Assembly: GCA_026702755.1 (NCBI GenBank)
Contig: JAPPBX010000090.1
Span: 124,001 to 188,000, forward strand
Origin: Candidatus Poribacteria bacterium
GTDB lineage: Bacteria; Poribacteria; WGA-4E; WGA-3G
Length of the DNA: 64,000 bases
Reading direction: 5' to 3'
Shown here: positions 44,431 through 52,700 of the stretch, in pieces
How positions within the stretch are numbered: position 1 is the stretch's first letter
Layout: every line of letters begins with the position of its first letter
The notes under the pieces: generated by a model
Database searches by the model: none
What the model saw: the letters and a program-made list of their open reading frames with translations, nothing else
Told to the model about the DNA's origin: nothing
Translations under genes and position numbers: made by a program

Positions 44431-44482
44431 CGGTTTTGCTTCCCCTTCCCAGTAATGGGTTGGGATTCTCTATTCAAAACCG
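44431..44482 (+). other. Candidate structured RNA in the sat leader region
   Basis: Nested complementary segments: CGGTTTTG (44431-44438) with CAAAACCG (44475-44482), then TCCC (44441-44444) with GGGA (44462-44465), and CCCA (44448-44451) with TGGG (44456-44459) closing a GTAA (GNRA-type) tetraloop. This gives a hairpin with internal loops 156 nt before the sat start. It may be part of the sat leader or another repeat. Confidence 0.35.
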
Positions 44483-44637
44483 ATTCCTGATTAAGGGTGA
44501 GTTTTTTGAAGATAATTAACGCTATTCTTAACAAAAGTCTTACAATCAATAGACTTTCCATTTTTTGACAAGGACTATCGTTAAAAAAACCATTTTTCGA
44601 TAACAAAGAAAAATGAGCAAGGAGATGTTAGAAAAAA

Positions 44638-45834
44638 ATGATTAAACCACATGGAGCCGAAACCTTAACCCCGCTTTACGTTTCGGATGATGCAGAACGC
44701 GCTGAACTAACCAAAGAGGCGGAGCAACTCCCGTCGGTACTGCTATCTTCAGGTGCCGCTGCATCAGCCGTCATGCTCGCGTCAGGGTACTTTACACCAC
44801 TTACGGGCTACATGAACATCGCTGAAGCGATAAGCGTCGCTGTAGATATGAAACTGCCAAACGGACTCTTTTGGCCCGTCCCTGTGATGAACATCGTTCC
44901 GTCGGAACAACTCACGGATGCAGTAAAGAATACCGATAGAATTGCCCTACGCGATCCGAACGTTCACGGGAATCCACCACTCGCTGTTATGAAGGTTTCG
45001 GCAATCGAGACACTTTCAACAGAACAGAAGCAACTCCTCATCGAAAAGACCTTCGGAACGACCGACCCGGAACATCCCGGTGTCCCTGCTTTTGCAGAGG
45101 TCGGAGATAACGTCCTCTCCGGTCCTATCGAAGTGCTGAACTATTCCTACTTCCGCGAAGACTTCCCGGACACCTTCCGCACAGCCGTCGAGATTCGTGA
45201 AGATATCGCTGCGCGCGGATGGAACACCGTCGTCGCTTTCCAGACGCGGAATCCGATGCACCGTGCCCATGAGGGACTCTGCAAAATCGCACAAGAGGCA
45301 GTCAATGCCGATGGTATTCTAATTCACATGCTTCTCGGTAAGCTAAAGCCTGGGGACATTCCCGCTGGTGTTCGTGATGCTTGCATCCGTACGATGGTGG
45401 AACACTATTTCCCCGAAAACACTGTCTCTATCACCGGTTACGGGTTCGATATGCTCTATGCTGGACCGAGAGAGGCACTCCTCCATGCCGTCTTCCGCCA
45501 GAATTGCGGTGCGTCGCACTTCATCGTCGGACGCGACCACGCAGGCGCAGGCGACTACTACGGCGCATTCGATGCACAGGAGATTTTCGACACAATTCCT
45601 GAAGACGCACTCGAAATCGGTATCTTCCGTGGTGATTTCACCGTATGGAGCAAAAAGCGCAATGAAATCATCATGATGCGCGACTACCCGCACGATGCAG
45701 ACGATTATTTCGAGATCTCTGGGACAAAAATGCGTGAGATGCTCGCCGCTGGCGAACCACTCCCACCAGAAATTTCACGCCCTGAAGTTGCTGAGATTTT
45801 GATGGAGTACTATCAGTCTGAAGCGAACGCGTAG
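44638..45834 (+). CDS. sat: Sulfate adenylyltransferase (ATP sulfurylase)
   Basis: 398 residues. VVAFQTRNPMHRAHE carries the QTRNPxHxxHE active-site motif, LLGKLKPGDIP follows, FIVGRDHAGAGDYYG holds the GRDHAG motif, and FEISGTKMREML is the C-terminal segment. It makes APS from ATP and sulfate in assimilation or, in reverse, in sulfur oxidation. No APS reductase or kinase gene is here, so direction cannot be told. GGAGA lies upstream of ATG 44638, at a long spacing. Confidence 0.94.
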   Translation: MIKPHGAETLTPLYVSDDAERAELTKEAEQLPSVLLSSGAAASAVMLASGYFTPLTGYMNIAEAISVAVDMKLPNGLFWPVPVMNIVPSEQLTDAVKNTDRIALRDPNVHGNPPLAVMKVSAIETLSTEQKQLLIEKTFGTTDPEHPGVPAFAEVGDNVLSGPIEVLNYSYFREDFPDTFRTAVEIREDIAARGWNTVVAFQTRNPMHRAHEGLCKIAQEAVNADGILIHMLLGKLKPGDIPAGVRDACIRTMVEHYFPENTVSITGYGFDMLYAGPREALLHAVFRQNCGASHFIVGRDHAGAGDYYGAFDAQEIFDTIPEDALEIGIFRGDFTVWSKKRNEIIMMRDYPHDADDYFEISGTKMREMLAAGEPLPPEISRPEVAEILMEYYQSEANA

Positions 45835-45844
45835 GTAATTTGTT

Positions 45845-45874
45845 TGTAGGTGGGATTTCCTTGTCCCGCCTACA
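45845..45874. terminator. Hairpin after sat, family C-like
   Basis: GTAGGTGGGA (45846-45855) pairs with TCCCGCCTAC (45864-45873), including one G-U pair, around an 8-nt loop. It lies 11 nt after the sat stop codon and could end that transcript; the T-run is absent. Confidence 0.5.
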
Positions 45875-45921
45875 GCATAACGATACTAAGTCGGTTCATA
45901 CTTACTAACAGGATAGAAAAC

Positions 45922-47688
45922 ATGAGTACTTTCAATAGTGACAAACGCTCTCTCCAGAATATACTTGAAGACATTGAGACTGGACAAATACAACTACCCG
46001 ATTTCCAGCGCAACTGGAGATGGGATGATGAACACATCCTAAGCCTTATCGCTAGTATATCACAATCATTCCCTGTCGGTGCGATAATGATGCTCAAGAA
46101 TGGAGGTTCAGTTCGTTTTGAGAAACGCCGCATTGCGGGAACTAAACCTGAGATTGATGGAGTAACCCCTGACATCTTAATTTTGGACGGACAACAACGA
46201 CTGACAGCCTTATTTCAATCTCTAATATCTGGGCACGCAGTCAATACATTGGATCCCAAAAAGAAAAAGGTTCAACGGTGGTATTATTTAGACATGAAAC
46301 AGTGTGTCGCTGACATAATCGATTGGGAAGGAGCAGTCATTTCTGTCCCGAAAAACCGCATAGTGAAAGGGTTCCGTGGAGAGGTTATTCTTGATCTATC
46401 GGATTCAAATAAAGAATATCAACAAAACCTTTTTCCTGTAAGTCGAATTTTCGATACAGATCCGTGGATGCAGGGTTATCTTGAGTATTGGGAGTTGGCA
46501 CAAGACAAATGGGCATTGTACCAAAAATTCAACAACGAAGTTATCAAGTCTTTTGAACAATATCAAGTACCAACCATTACCCTTGATAAAGACACTCCAA
46601 AAGAAGCTGTTTGTTTGATCTTTGAAAAGGTAAATCAGCAAGGAGTTCAGCTCAACGTTTTTGAACTTCTCACAGCGTCCCTCGCGGCAGAAAGCTTCCG
46701 GTTACGCGATGATTGGAAACTTAGACAAAAACGTCTAAGAGAATATAAAGTCCTAGGAAAACTTGAGGATGTCAATTTCCTACAAGCACTTACATTAATT
46801 GTGACAAAAAATCAGAACCCCGCAATTAGTTGTAAACGCAAGGACATTCTAGAATTGGATCGAAGGAGTTATGAAGATTGGGCAGATCAAGTCGAGAATG
46901 GATTTATGAAGGCAGCCCGCTTTTTGCATAGACAAAAAATTTTCGATGCAAAAGATGTTCCATATTCAGCTCAACTTGTCCCTCTCGCCGCTATTCTAAC
47001 TGACCTAGGTAATATAGGAGAAACAGAAGGAACTCATCGCAAAATAGCTCGTTGGTATTGGTGCGGTGTGTTAGGTGAGATGTACGGTGCTGCTACTGAC
47101 ACTCGATTTGCCAGTGATCTTTCTGAAGTGACAGAGTGGGTGAAAGAAACAGGAAAAGAACCACGGACGATTCGCGAAGCAAACTTCAGAGAAGACAGAT
47201 TATCCGAACTCCGAACCCGTAATGGTGCCGCGTATAAGGGAATCCACGCGTTGATTATGCACGACAGAGACACAACAAAATGCAGCGATTTTCGTACGGG
47301 AGTCCCTATTGATGAAAAGATCTTCTTTGATGACAAGATTGACATCCACCACATATTTCCCAAAAAATGGTGCGATAAACAAGGTGTCGAATCTAATGAC
47401 TATAATAGTATTATTAATAAAACAGCACTCTCGGCACGTACAAATCGTATGATAGGTGGACGCGCTCCTTCAGAGTATTTGCGAAGAATACAAAAAGGGG
47501 CAGCGATAGAAACCTCCAAGATGGACGAAATACTCAATTCTCATCTTATCTGTCCAAGGACGCTTCGTGCTGATAATTTCAAAGATTTTTTTCAAACACG
47601 CAAAGAAGCCCTACTTGAGGTAATTGAGAAAGCAATGGGTAAAAAGGCAATCCGCGAAGGCGATGATCTGCCGGATACTTCGGTATAA
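45922..47688 (+). CDS. DUF262/DUF1524 (GmrSD-like) HNH protein
   Basis: 588 residues. DFQRNWRWDDEHI (27-39) and ILDGQQRLTALFQS (87-100) are the ParB-like DUF262 nucleotide-binding motifs. KIDIHHIFPKKW (His476, His477) and INKTALSARTNRMIG form the DUF1524 HNH nuclease. This fusion is the GmrSD type IV restriction arrangement, which cuts modified phage DNA using nucleotide hydrolysis. ATG 45922 follows AGGAT and gives the normal N-terminus; the frame start at 45850 is inside the hairpin region. It stands alone between sat and a dehydrogenase, so it may have been inserted there. Confidence 0.85.
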   Translation: MSTFNSDKRSLQNILEDIETGQIQLPDFQRNWRWDDEHILSLIASISQSFPVGAIMMLKNGGSVRFEKRRIAGTKPEIDGVTPDILILDGQQRLTALFQSLISGHAVNTLDPKKKKVQRWYYLDMKQCVADIIDWEGAVISVPKNRIVKGFRGEVILDLSDSNKEYQQNLFPVSRIFDTDPWMQGYLEYWELAQDKWALYQKFNNEVIKSFEQYQVPTITLDKDTPKEAVCLIFEKVNQQGVQLNVFELLTASLAAESFRLRDDWKLRQKRLREYKVLGKLEDVNFLQALTLIVTKNQNPAISCKRKDILELDRRSYEDWADQVENGFMKAARFLHRQKIFDAKDVPYSAQLVPLAAILTDLGNIGETEGTHRKIARWYWCGVLGEMYGAATDTRFASDLSEVTEWVKETGKEPRTIREANFREDRLSELRTRNGAAYKGIHALIMHDRDTTKCSDFRTGVPIDEKIFFDDKIDIHHIFPKKWCDKQGVESNDYNSIINKTALSARTNRMIGGRAPSEYLRRIQKGAAIETSKMDEILNSHLICPRTLRADNFKDFFQTRKEALLEVIEKAMGKKAIREGDDLPDTSV

Positions 47689-47706
47689 CAGAGGCAAGAT
47701 AGCACA

Positions 47707-48948
47707 GTGGAAGCCATCCAATACACCAAAAGCATCCCACGTTATCTGGCAATGCGCTACCTTGGGAAACGGTGGCGAAGTCTTTATACGTCGCCCGTCT
47801 CTTGTGTGCATCTCGTTGATATACCAGAGCCACAACTGCCGACACCTGAATGGATCAAAGTCAAGCCCAGACTCAGCGGTATCTGTGGCTCCGATTTGGC
47901 GACAATTACTGCGAAAGGGAGCCCCTATTTCTCGCCGTTCACATCAACGCCTTTTGTGTTAGGACATGAAATCGTCGGCGATATTACGGAGATCGGGGAT
48001 GCTGTGGACGGCTTTTCCGTTGGTGCACGCGTGGTGATTGAACCCGCGCTTTCATGCAAGGTGAGAGGCATTTCGCCGCCGTGTTATCAATGCCAAAACT
48101 TGCGCTTCGCTAACTGCGAAAATATCACAAAAGGAGACATCTCCGAAGGCGTTCAGACAGGCTACTGTCGCGATACGGGTGGCGGGTGGAGTCAGTCCGT
48201 TCTCGCACATCAATCACAACTCCATCTCGTCCCTGACGATATTTCGGACGAAGCCGCTGTCCTCCTCGAACCCTTCGCCTGCGCGCTACACGGGGTCCTG
48301 AAAACAAAAAGTTCGGTAGGAGGGATTTGTGATCCCGACGCTTCGATCTGTGTAATTGGTGGCGGTACCATCGGGTTGCTCACCGTCGCGGCACTTCGGA
48401 CACTCGGTCACCGAAATCGAATTATCATCTTCGCCAAATACCCGCATCAACAGCAATTGGCGCGTGAACTCGGTGCAGATGACGTGCTATCACCGAACAG
48501 CGATCGATACGCGGCGTTCTCTGAGCTAACGGGTGCGGAATCGTACCAACCGGAGTTGGGACAACAGGTATTAACCGGTGGTGTGGACGTTACTTTTGAC
48601 TGCATCGGGTCCAGCGTCACGATAGATGACGCGCTCCGTTTCACCCGTGCGGGTGGCGAAGTTATCTTAGTCGGTATGCCGGGAATCCCCAAAAACGTTG
48701 ACTGGACCTCAATTTGGTATAAGCAATTGCGCGTAACAGGTGCCTATACGTACGGGCTCGAAACGCATAACGAGGAAGAAATTCATACCTTCACACTCGG
48801 TATGCGCCTCCTTCAAAAGATGGAAACCCATTTGCGTCCGCTGGTAAGCACACTTTTTCCGCTCAGAGATTATAAACGTGCCATCCAGACCGCCCTGAAC
48901 ACCGGCAAGACCGTCACGGTGAAAACCGCATTTGATTTACGGTTCTGA
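47707..48948 (+). CDS. Zinc-dependent medium-chain alcohol dehydrogenase
   Basis: 413 residues. GICGSDL holds the catalytic zinc Cys60, GHEIVGDI its His, and CYQCQNLRFANC with an upstream Cys forms the structural zinc site. CVIGGGTIGLLTVAALRT binds NAD(P). An unusual N-terminus (YLAMRYLGKRWRSLY) precedes the family start and may be a membrane-associated or regulatory addition. It acts on alcohols or polyols; the substrate is unknown. The start is GTG 47707. It lies 18 nt after the DUF262 gene stop. Confidence 0.88.
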   Translation: MEAIQYTKSIPRYLAMRYLGKRWRSLYTSPVSCVHLVDIPEPQLPTPEWIKVKPRLSGICGSDLATITAKGSPYFSPFTSTPFVLGHEIVGDITEIGDAVDGFSVGARVVIEPALSCKVRGISPPCYQCQNLRFANCENITKGDISEGVQTGYCRDTGGGWSQSVLAHQSQLHLVPDDISDEAAVLLEPFACALHGVLKTKSSVGGICDPDASICVIGGGTIGLLTVAALRTLGHRNRIIIFAKYPHQQQLARELGADDVLSPNSDRYAAFSELTGAESYQPELGQQVLTGGVDVTFDCIGSSVTIDDALRFTRAGGEVILVGMPGIPKNVDWTSIWYKQLRVTGAYTYGLETHNEEEIHTFTLGMRLLQKMETHLRPLVSTLFPLRDYKRAIQTALNTGKTVTVKTAFDLRF

Positions 48949-48993
48949 AAATATTAGGGTAATCTGATAAGAGAGAGCCTTCAATCAAGAAGG

Positions 48994-49002
48994 TGCTATA
49001 AT
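48994..49002 (+). promoter_or_regulatory. Orphan extended -10 followed by a ribosome site but no gene
   Basis: TGCTATAAT (48994-49002) is followed by GAGGAGG at about 49007, but only tiny frames follow before the 3' end of the opposite-strand gene at 49056. No -35 is visible. It could be the front end of a deleted gene. Confidence 0.3.
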
Positions 49003-49055
49003 CTCTGAGGAGGTGTGTAACGTTTTTGGCAGTGTTGAGAGGTAGGTTGATAAGG

Positions 49056-49463
49056 CTATTTAGTTTTCGGCTGCTGGATAGGGAAAAATCCTTCACTGTT
49101 TTCTTTGGAGTCTCGGATCAGATATCGTAAGGCTTTGTTAACAGATGCAGCGTCTGGAAACACCGCAACAATGTCGGGTTCTAATTTGACAATAGAAGTA
49201 TCATGCTGTTTAGACCCTGGGTCTAAAATCTTCGTTGGTAAGCGGCAAGAATGCGTATTTGTGTTTTCCTCGGAGTCTTGGATCAGACATCGCAGGGCTT
49301 TGTTAACAGTAACATCGTCTGGAAACACTGCGGCGACATCAGGTTCTAACTTGACAAAGTTACCGAACTGCTTACGCCCAGGACCAAACTTCCGCACTCG
49401 CAAGTTTTTCAGATCATACTCTGGACGAAGTTCATCATGTATTATTGTTTTATCCTTGTTCAT
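49056..49463 (-). CDS. Internally duplicated antitoxin-like protein
   Basis: 135 residues in two similar halves. Each half has a KxFG/KQ element followed by VKLEPD(V/I)xAVFPD then (V)NKALRxLI, spaced about 60 residues apart. The xLxPDVAxxFPDxxxVNxALR pattern is familiar to me from small antitoxin-like proteins encoded next to toxins in cyanobacteria and similar genomes. No toxin gene is visible next to it. No Shine-Dalgarno sequence precedes ATG 49463. The duplication is seen directly; the antitoxin role is a guess. Confidence 0.55.
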   Translation of the reverse strand: MNKDKTIIHDELRPEYDLKNLRVRKFGPGRKQFGNFVKLEPDVAAVFPDDVTVNKALRCLIQDSEENTNTHSCRLPTKILDPGSKQHDTSIVKLEPDIVAVFPDAASVNKALRYLIRDSKENSEGFFPIQQPKTK

Positions 49464-49632
49464 AATATATCAAATCGTTGTTTGTTTGAAGTCCTGAATT
49501 ATATTTTGGGTAGATTCATTTTACTATACGCTATATGCGAAAAAATATCAATATGTAGGGAACAAAATTTTTATTGTTAATTTTCTACTTTGGCATAAGT
49601 ACCCCTAAGCAATTGACTGACACACGCCTGTT

Positions 49633-51609
49633 ATGACACCTCCTGCCGCGTCTCACTCTCAGAATCCCGTTCAAACCGCCCATCTTACTCATACTGGACT
49701 TACGGCGCGGAGTGTCCTCATCGGTATGGCAGCAGTGATATGCCAATGCCTCGTCACCCCCTACAACGATTTCCACGTCGGCGGCACCTACCTTGCGGGA
49801 AACCATCTGCCCATCGCCATTGTCTTCGTCATGCTGGTTTTCGTCCTCAGTGTCAATGTGCTCCTGAAAAAACTGAAACCCGGTACCGAGTTGCAAGGCG
49901 GCGAACTCCTGATTATCTGGGGGATGATGTTGGTCGCATCTGGCATCCCCTCTTCAGGATTGATGCGATACCTCGTTCCACTCGCTGTCAGCCCACACTA
50001 TTTCGCGACCCCAGAAAACGAATGGGTTACCCTTTTTCATCAGCACCTTCCAGATTGGATGGTCGTGAAAGACCCGAAAGCCGTTTTCTATTTCTATGAA
50101 AAACTACCAGACGGTGATTCGATCCCGTGGCGGGCATGGTTGAAACCGATTATCGGCTGGAGCGCGTTTGTTCTGATCTTCTATTTCGTCACCATCTGCT
50201 GGACAGTCCTCCTCCGAAAGCAGTGGGTGGAACATGAACGCTTCACTTTCCCGATCGTTCAACTGCCACAGGAGATGTTTCAATCACCGTCAGGGGGTGC
50301 GCTGCTGAATAGGTTCTTCAAATCGCCGCTGATGTGGTGCGGTTTTGCGATCCCGGTGATACTGCACGGCTTGAGGGGATTGCACCTCTACTTCCCAGCT
50401 ATCCCGAACCCACCTCTCGATTTTGCGATTGCCCGATACTTCACCGAAAAACCGCTGTCCGCTTTGCAGTGGTGGCCCACCGTGCATCTGTTTATCTATC
50501 CGTCGATTATCGCCATCGTTTATCTGCTCACCCTCGAAATTTCGTTTAGCTTCTGGTTCTTTTTCATGCTTGGAAAGATGGAGACAGTCCTTATCTATGC
50601 GACAGGCTCGAAAGTGAATCAGTGGACCTTCCACCAAAATCAACAGATGGGTGCACTGCTCGTTTTTATCGGATTTATTCTCTTCATCGGCAAACGCCAT
50701 TTCGGAAGGGCGTTCGCCACAATTTTTGGTAAACGAGCAAGCGGTGATACCAACGAACCTCTCCCTTACATTTGGGCAGTAGGTGGATTGATTGTCGGGA
50801 CCTTACTGCTGACCCTGATATGCAGTATGGCGGGGATGAGTGTATGGGTGGCACTCGTCATGCTCGGAATCTTCCTCGGTATAACGACAGTCGGAACGTG
50901 GATGGTCGCGAATGGCGGACTATTGTTTATCATCTACTCCTTCCTGCCCGGCGAATTCCTGATTACGTTGTTCGGCAGTTCCCGCGTGAACGCCTCAAGT
51001 TGGACTTTAGTCGCTTATGAACGCGTCTTGATGTTCGATATGCGGGAAATCCTGATGCCGGGCGTGATGAACAACTTCAAACTCGCGGAACCGTTACGTC
51101 TCAGACAACGGCCGTTTCTACTCGCCATGGGCATCGCAATCGTCTTGGCAATGGGGGTCTCCTACTATTCCTCTTTAGACCTCGCGTACACGCACGGCGC
51201 GGTGAACCTACAACACTGGACCTACATGATCTCCACAACCACCCCATTCAATCGCCTCACAAGTATCCTCCAAAACCCGACCGGTATTGAACTGGAACGG
51301 ATCGGTTCGTTCCTCTTCGGCGGTGGCACGATGTTCGGGATGCTCTGGATGCGCCACCACTATCTCTGGTGGAAACTGCACCCGATCGGCTCTCTCCTAA
51401 TGACAAGCTACGCAACCTATTGTTTTTGGGGTTCATTCTTCATCGGTTGGCTCCTCAAATACACTGTTCTGAAGTTCGGTGGCGTTGCCCAGTACCGTAA
51501 ACTCCGTCCGCTCGTTTTAGGCGTTGTGTTAGGCGAGTGTTTCATCGGTGGTATCTGGATTATCGTTGGACTGATGACCGGCATCGGCTATCGTCTACTA
51601 CCCGGTTGA
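49633..51609 (+). CDS. DUF6785/DUF6784-type polytopic membrane protein, copy 2
   Basis: 658 residues with about 14 transmembrane helices, paralogous to the gene at 39544. Shared segments are FATPENEWVTLFHQHLPDWMVVKDP, LLRKQWVEHERFTFPIVQLPQEM, FKLAEPLRLRQRP (compare FKLAEGANIPLRK) and GSFFIGWLLKYTVLKFGGVA. The function is not known. It begins with ATG 49633; no ribosome site stands out. The two copies are about 8 kb apart in the same orientation with unrelated genes between. Confidence 0.75.
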   Translation: MTPPAASHSQNPVQTAHLTHTGLTARSVLIGMAAVICQCLVTPYNDFHVGGTYLAGNHLPIAIVFVMLVFVLSVNVLLKKLKPGTELQGGELLIIWGMMLVASGIPSSGLMRYLVPLAVSPHYFATPENEWVTLFHQHLPDWMVVKDPKAVFYFYEKLPDGDSIPWRAWLKPIIGWSAFVLIFYFVTICWTVLLRKQWVEHERFTFPIVQLPQEMFQSPSGGALLNRFFKSPLMWCGFAIPVILHGLRGLHLYFPAIPNPPLDFAIARYFTEKPLSALQWWPTVHLFIYPSIIAIVYLLTLEISFSFWFFFMLGKMETVLIYATGSKVNQWTFHQNQQMGALLVFIGFILFIGKRHFGRAFATIFGKRASGDTNEPLPYIWAVGGLIVGTLLLTLICSMAGMSVWVALVMLGIFLGITTVGTWMVANGGLLFIIYSFLPGEFLITLFGSSRVNASSWTLVAYERVLMFDMREILMPGVMNNFKLAEPLRLRQRPFLLAMGIAIVLAMGVSYYSSLDLAYTHGAVNLQHWTYMISTTTPFNRLTSILQNPTGIELERIGSFLFGGGTMFGMLWMRHHYLWWKLHPIGSLLMTSYATYCFWGSFFIGWLLKYTVLKFGGVAQYRKLRPLVLGVVLGECFIGGIWIIVGLMTGIGYRLLPG

Positions 51610-51636
51610 TATAGGGCAGATACCTCCGTATTTTTC

Positions 51637-51665
51637 TTGACTTTTACCTGTTTTTGTTATATAAT
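51637..51665 (+). promoter_or_regulatory. Strong promoter before the 112-residue gene
   Basis: TTGACT (51637-51642), 17 nt, TATAAT (51660-51665). The predicted leader of about 128 nt before ATG 51801 is long for such a small gene and ends in AAGGAG. Confidence 0.7.
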
Positions 51666-51800
51666 GCCTACATAGTTAACCCATCTTGTGGCTGACACTT
51701 GGTATTGAGTCGCAAGACCTAAGTTTATCGGGTGATCCTTCCCTAATATTTAGGCACCAACTTCTCTAAAAAGACCTGAACCATTTTTAAGGAGATAATC

Positions 51801-52139
51801 ATGGAAAATAACGTACCAATGACCCGCGAAGACCATTGGAGCCGTCCGGTGGCTATGGCTCCCGACGGGCAATGGCTCTCTTTACGAGAAGTGGTAGACG
51901 AAGAACCCGCTCAGTTTTCGTTTATCCAATTGACCCCTGAGCAACAATCTGAATTAGTTGCGGAACGTATTCGACAGCGCCCCAAATTTGACGTAGGTAT
52001 CTTGGGGCTGGGCGTATTCAGTAAAAAGCGTGCCATTAACGAAGTCAGGGCGCGAACGCGTATAGGACGTACGTTAATTGAGGTAGAGCAGCGAATGATA
52101 AGACTTTTGATTGAACGTGCCCGCCAAGGAACTCTCTAA
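51801..52139 (+). CDS. Small protein of unknown function, possible antitoxin
   Basis: 112 residues. AAGGAGATAATC precedes ATG 51801, which is a good ribosome site, and a strong promoter lies upstream. The middle has FIQLTPEQQSELVAERIRQRPKFDVGILGLG; the C-terminal half is helical and basic (AINEVRARTRIGRTLIEVEQRMIRLLIER), as in DNA-binding antitoxins. I do not recognise the family. A short remnant of another frame follows at 52197, as if a partner gene were lost. Confidence 0.5.
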   Translation: MENNVPMTREDHWSRPVAMAPDGQWLSLREVVDEEPAQFSFIQLTPEQQSELVAERIRQRPKFDVGILGLGVFSKKRAINEVRARTRIGRTLIEVEQRMIRLLIERARQGTL

Positions 52140-52196
52140 TCTGCAAAATAAGAACACTTTTCAGATAAAAAACACAGCATTAAATTGGGAACATTT

Positions 52197-52310
52197 TTGA
52201 AAATTCTCGCTATTGATTCCAGTTACGATGAAATTACACAAGTATCGTGTGTCTATCGAAATCGGCATGTTTATCCTTACTTGGAATCCAGAGGGTTTGA
52301 ACTTGTTTGA
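52197..52310 (+). pseudogene. Possible remnant of a partner gene
   Basis: A 37-codon frame from TTG 52197 reads KILAIDSSYDEITQ then RNRHVYPYLESRGFELV and stops. It looks like the start of a real protein with a beta-strand followed by a helix, but there is no clear ribosome site. In the 561-bp gap from 52140 to 52700 it is the only coding-like sequence; otherwise the gap holds only the promoter at 52604. Confidence 0.3.
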
Positions 52311-52603
52311 GAACCCAGATATTATCAACCCTCGTCTGTTTAGCAGTCATCCATCATACCCGTTAAAACCATTCTTCAAGATTGACTTCTGCCTCCAAAA
52401 TTCACGCCTTACCTACAATAAATAACCCAAAAACCTCGTCAAACAGCGAAAGCCCCGAAACTGCACCATTCTGTGCAACTCAGCATGAACCTTGCCCTAT
52501 TCGGTGCAATTTTTGCCAAAAATATCAGTCTTGATGCAGTTTAGGTTGGCATAAAACTTGCTCGTACCAACTACAGTATGAATGCTTAAATCTGATAAAA
52601 AAT

Positions 52604-52632
52604 TTGCATATTCCCATAAATTGTGCTAAAAT
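52604..52632 (+). promoter_or_regulatory. Promoter of the LarA-like gene and following operon
   Basis: TTGCAT (52604-52609), 17 nt ending in TGC, TAAAAT (52627-52632). The start of transcription would be near 52639, about 60 nt before ATG 52701. Confidence 0.6.
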
Positions 52633-52700
52633 AAATTGGCGATTGCAAGCCGTAAAGACATCAATTGAAATCATCTTATGAAGCGAGTTATCCCGTTTAA

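Noticed and set aside
52213-52425. A 70-residue frame at 52213-52425
   Set aside because: Atypical composition, no ribosome site, and it overlaps a more coding-like fragment in another frame.
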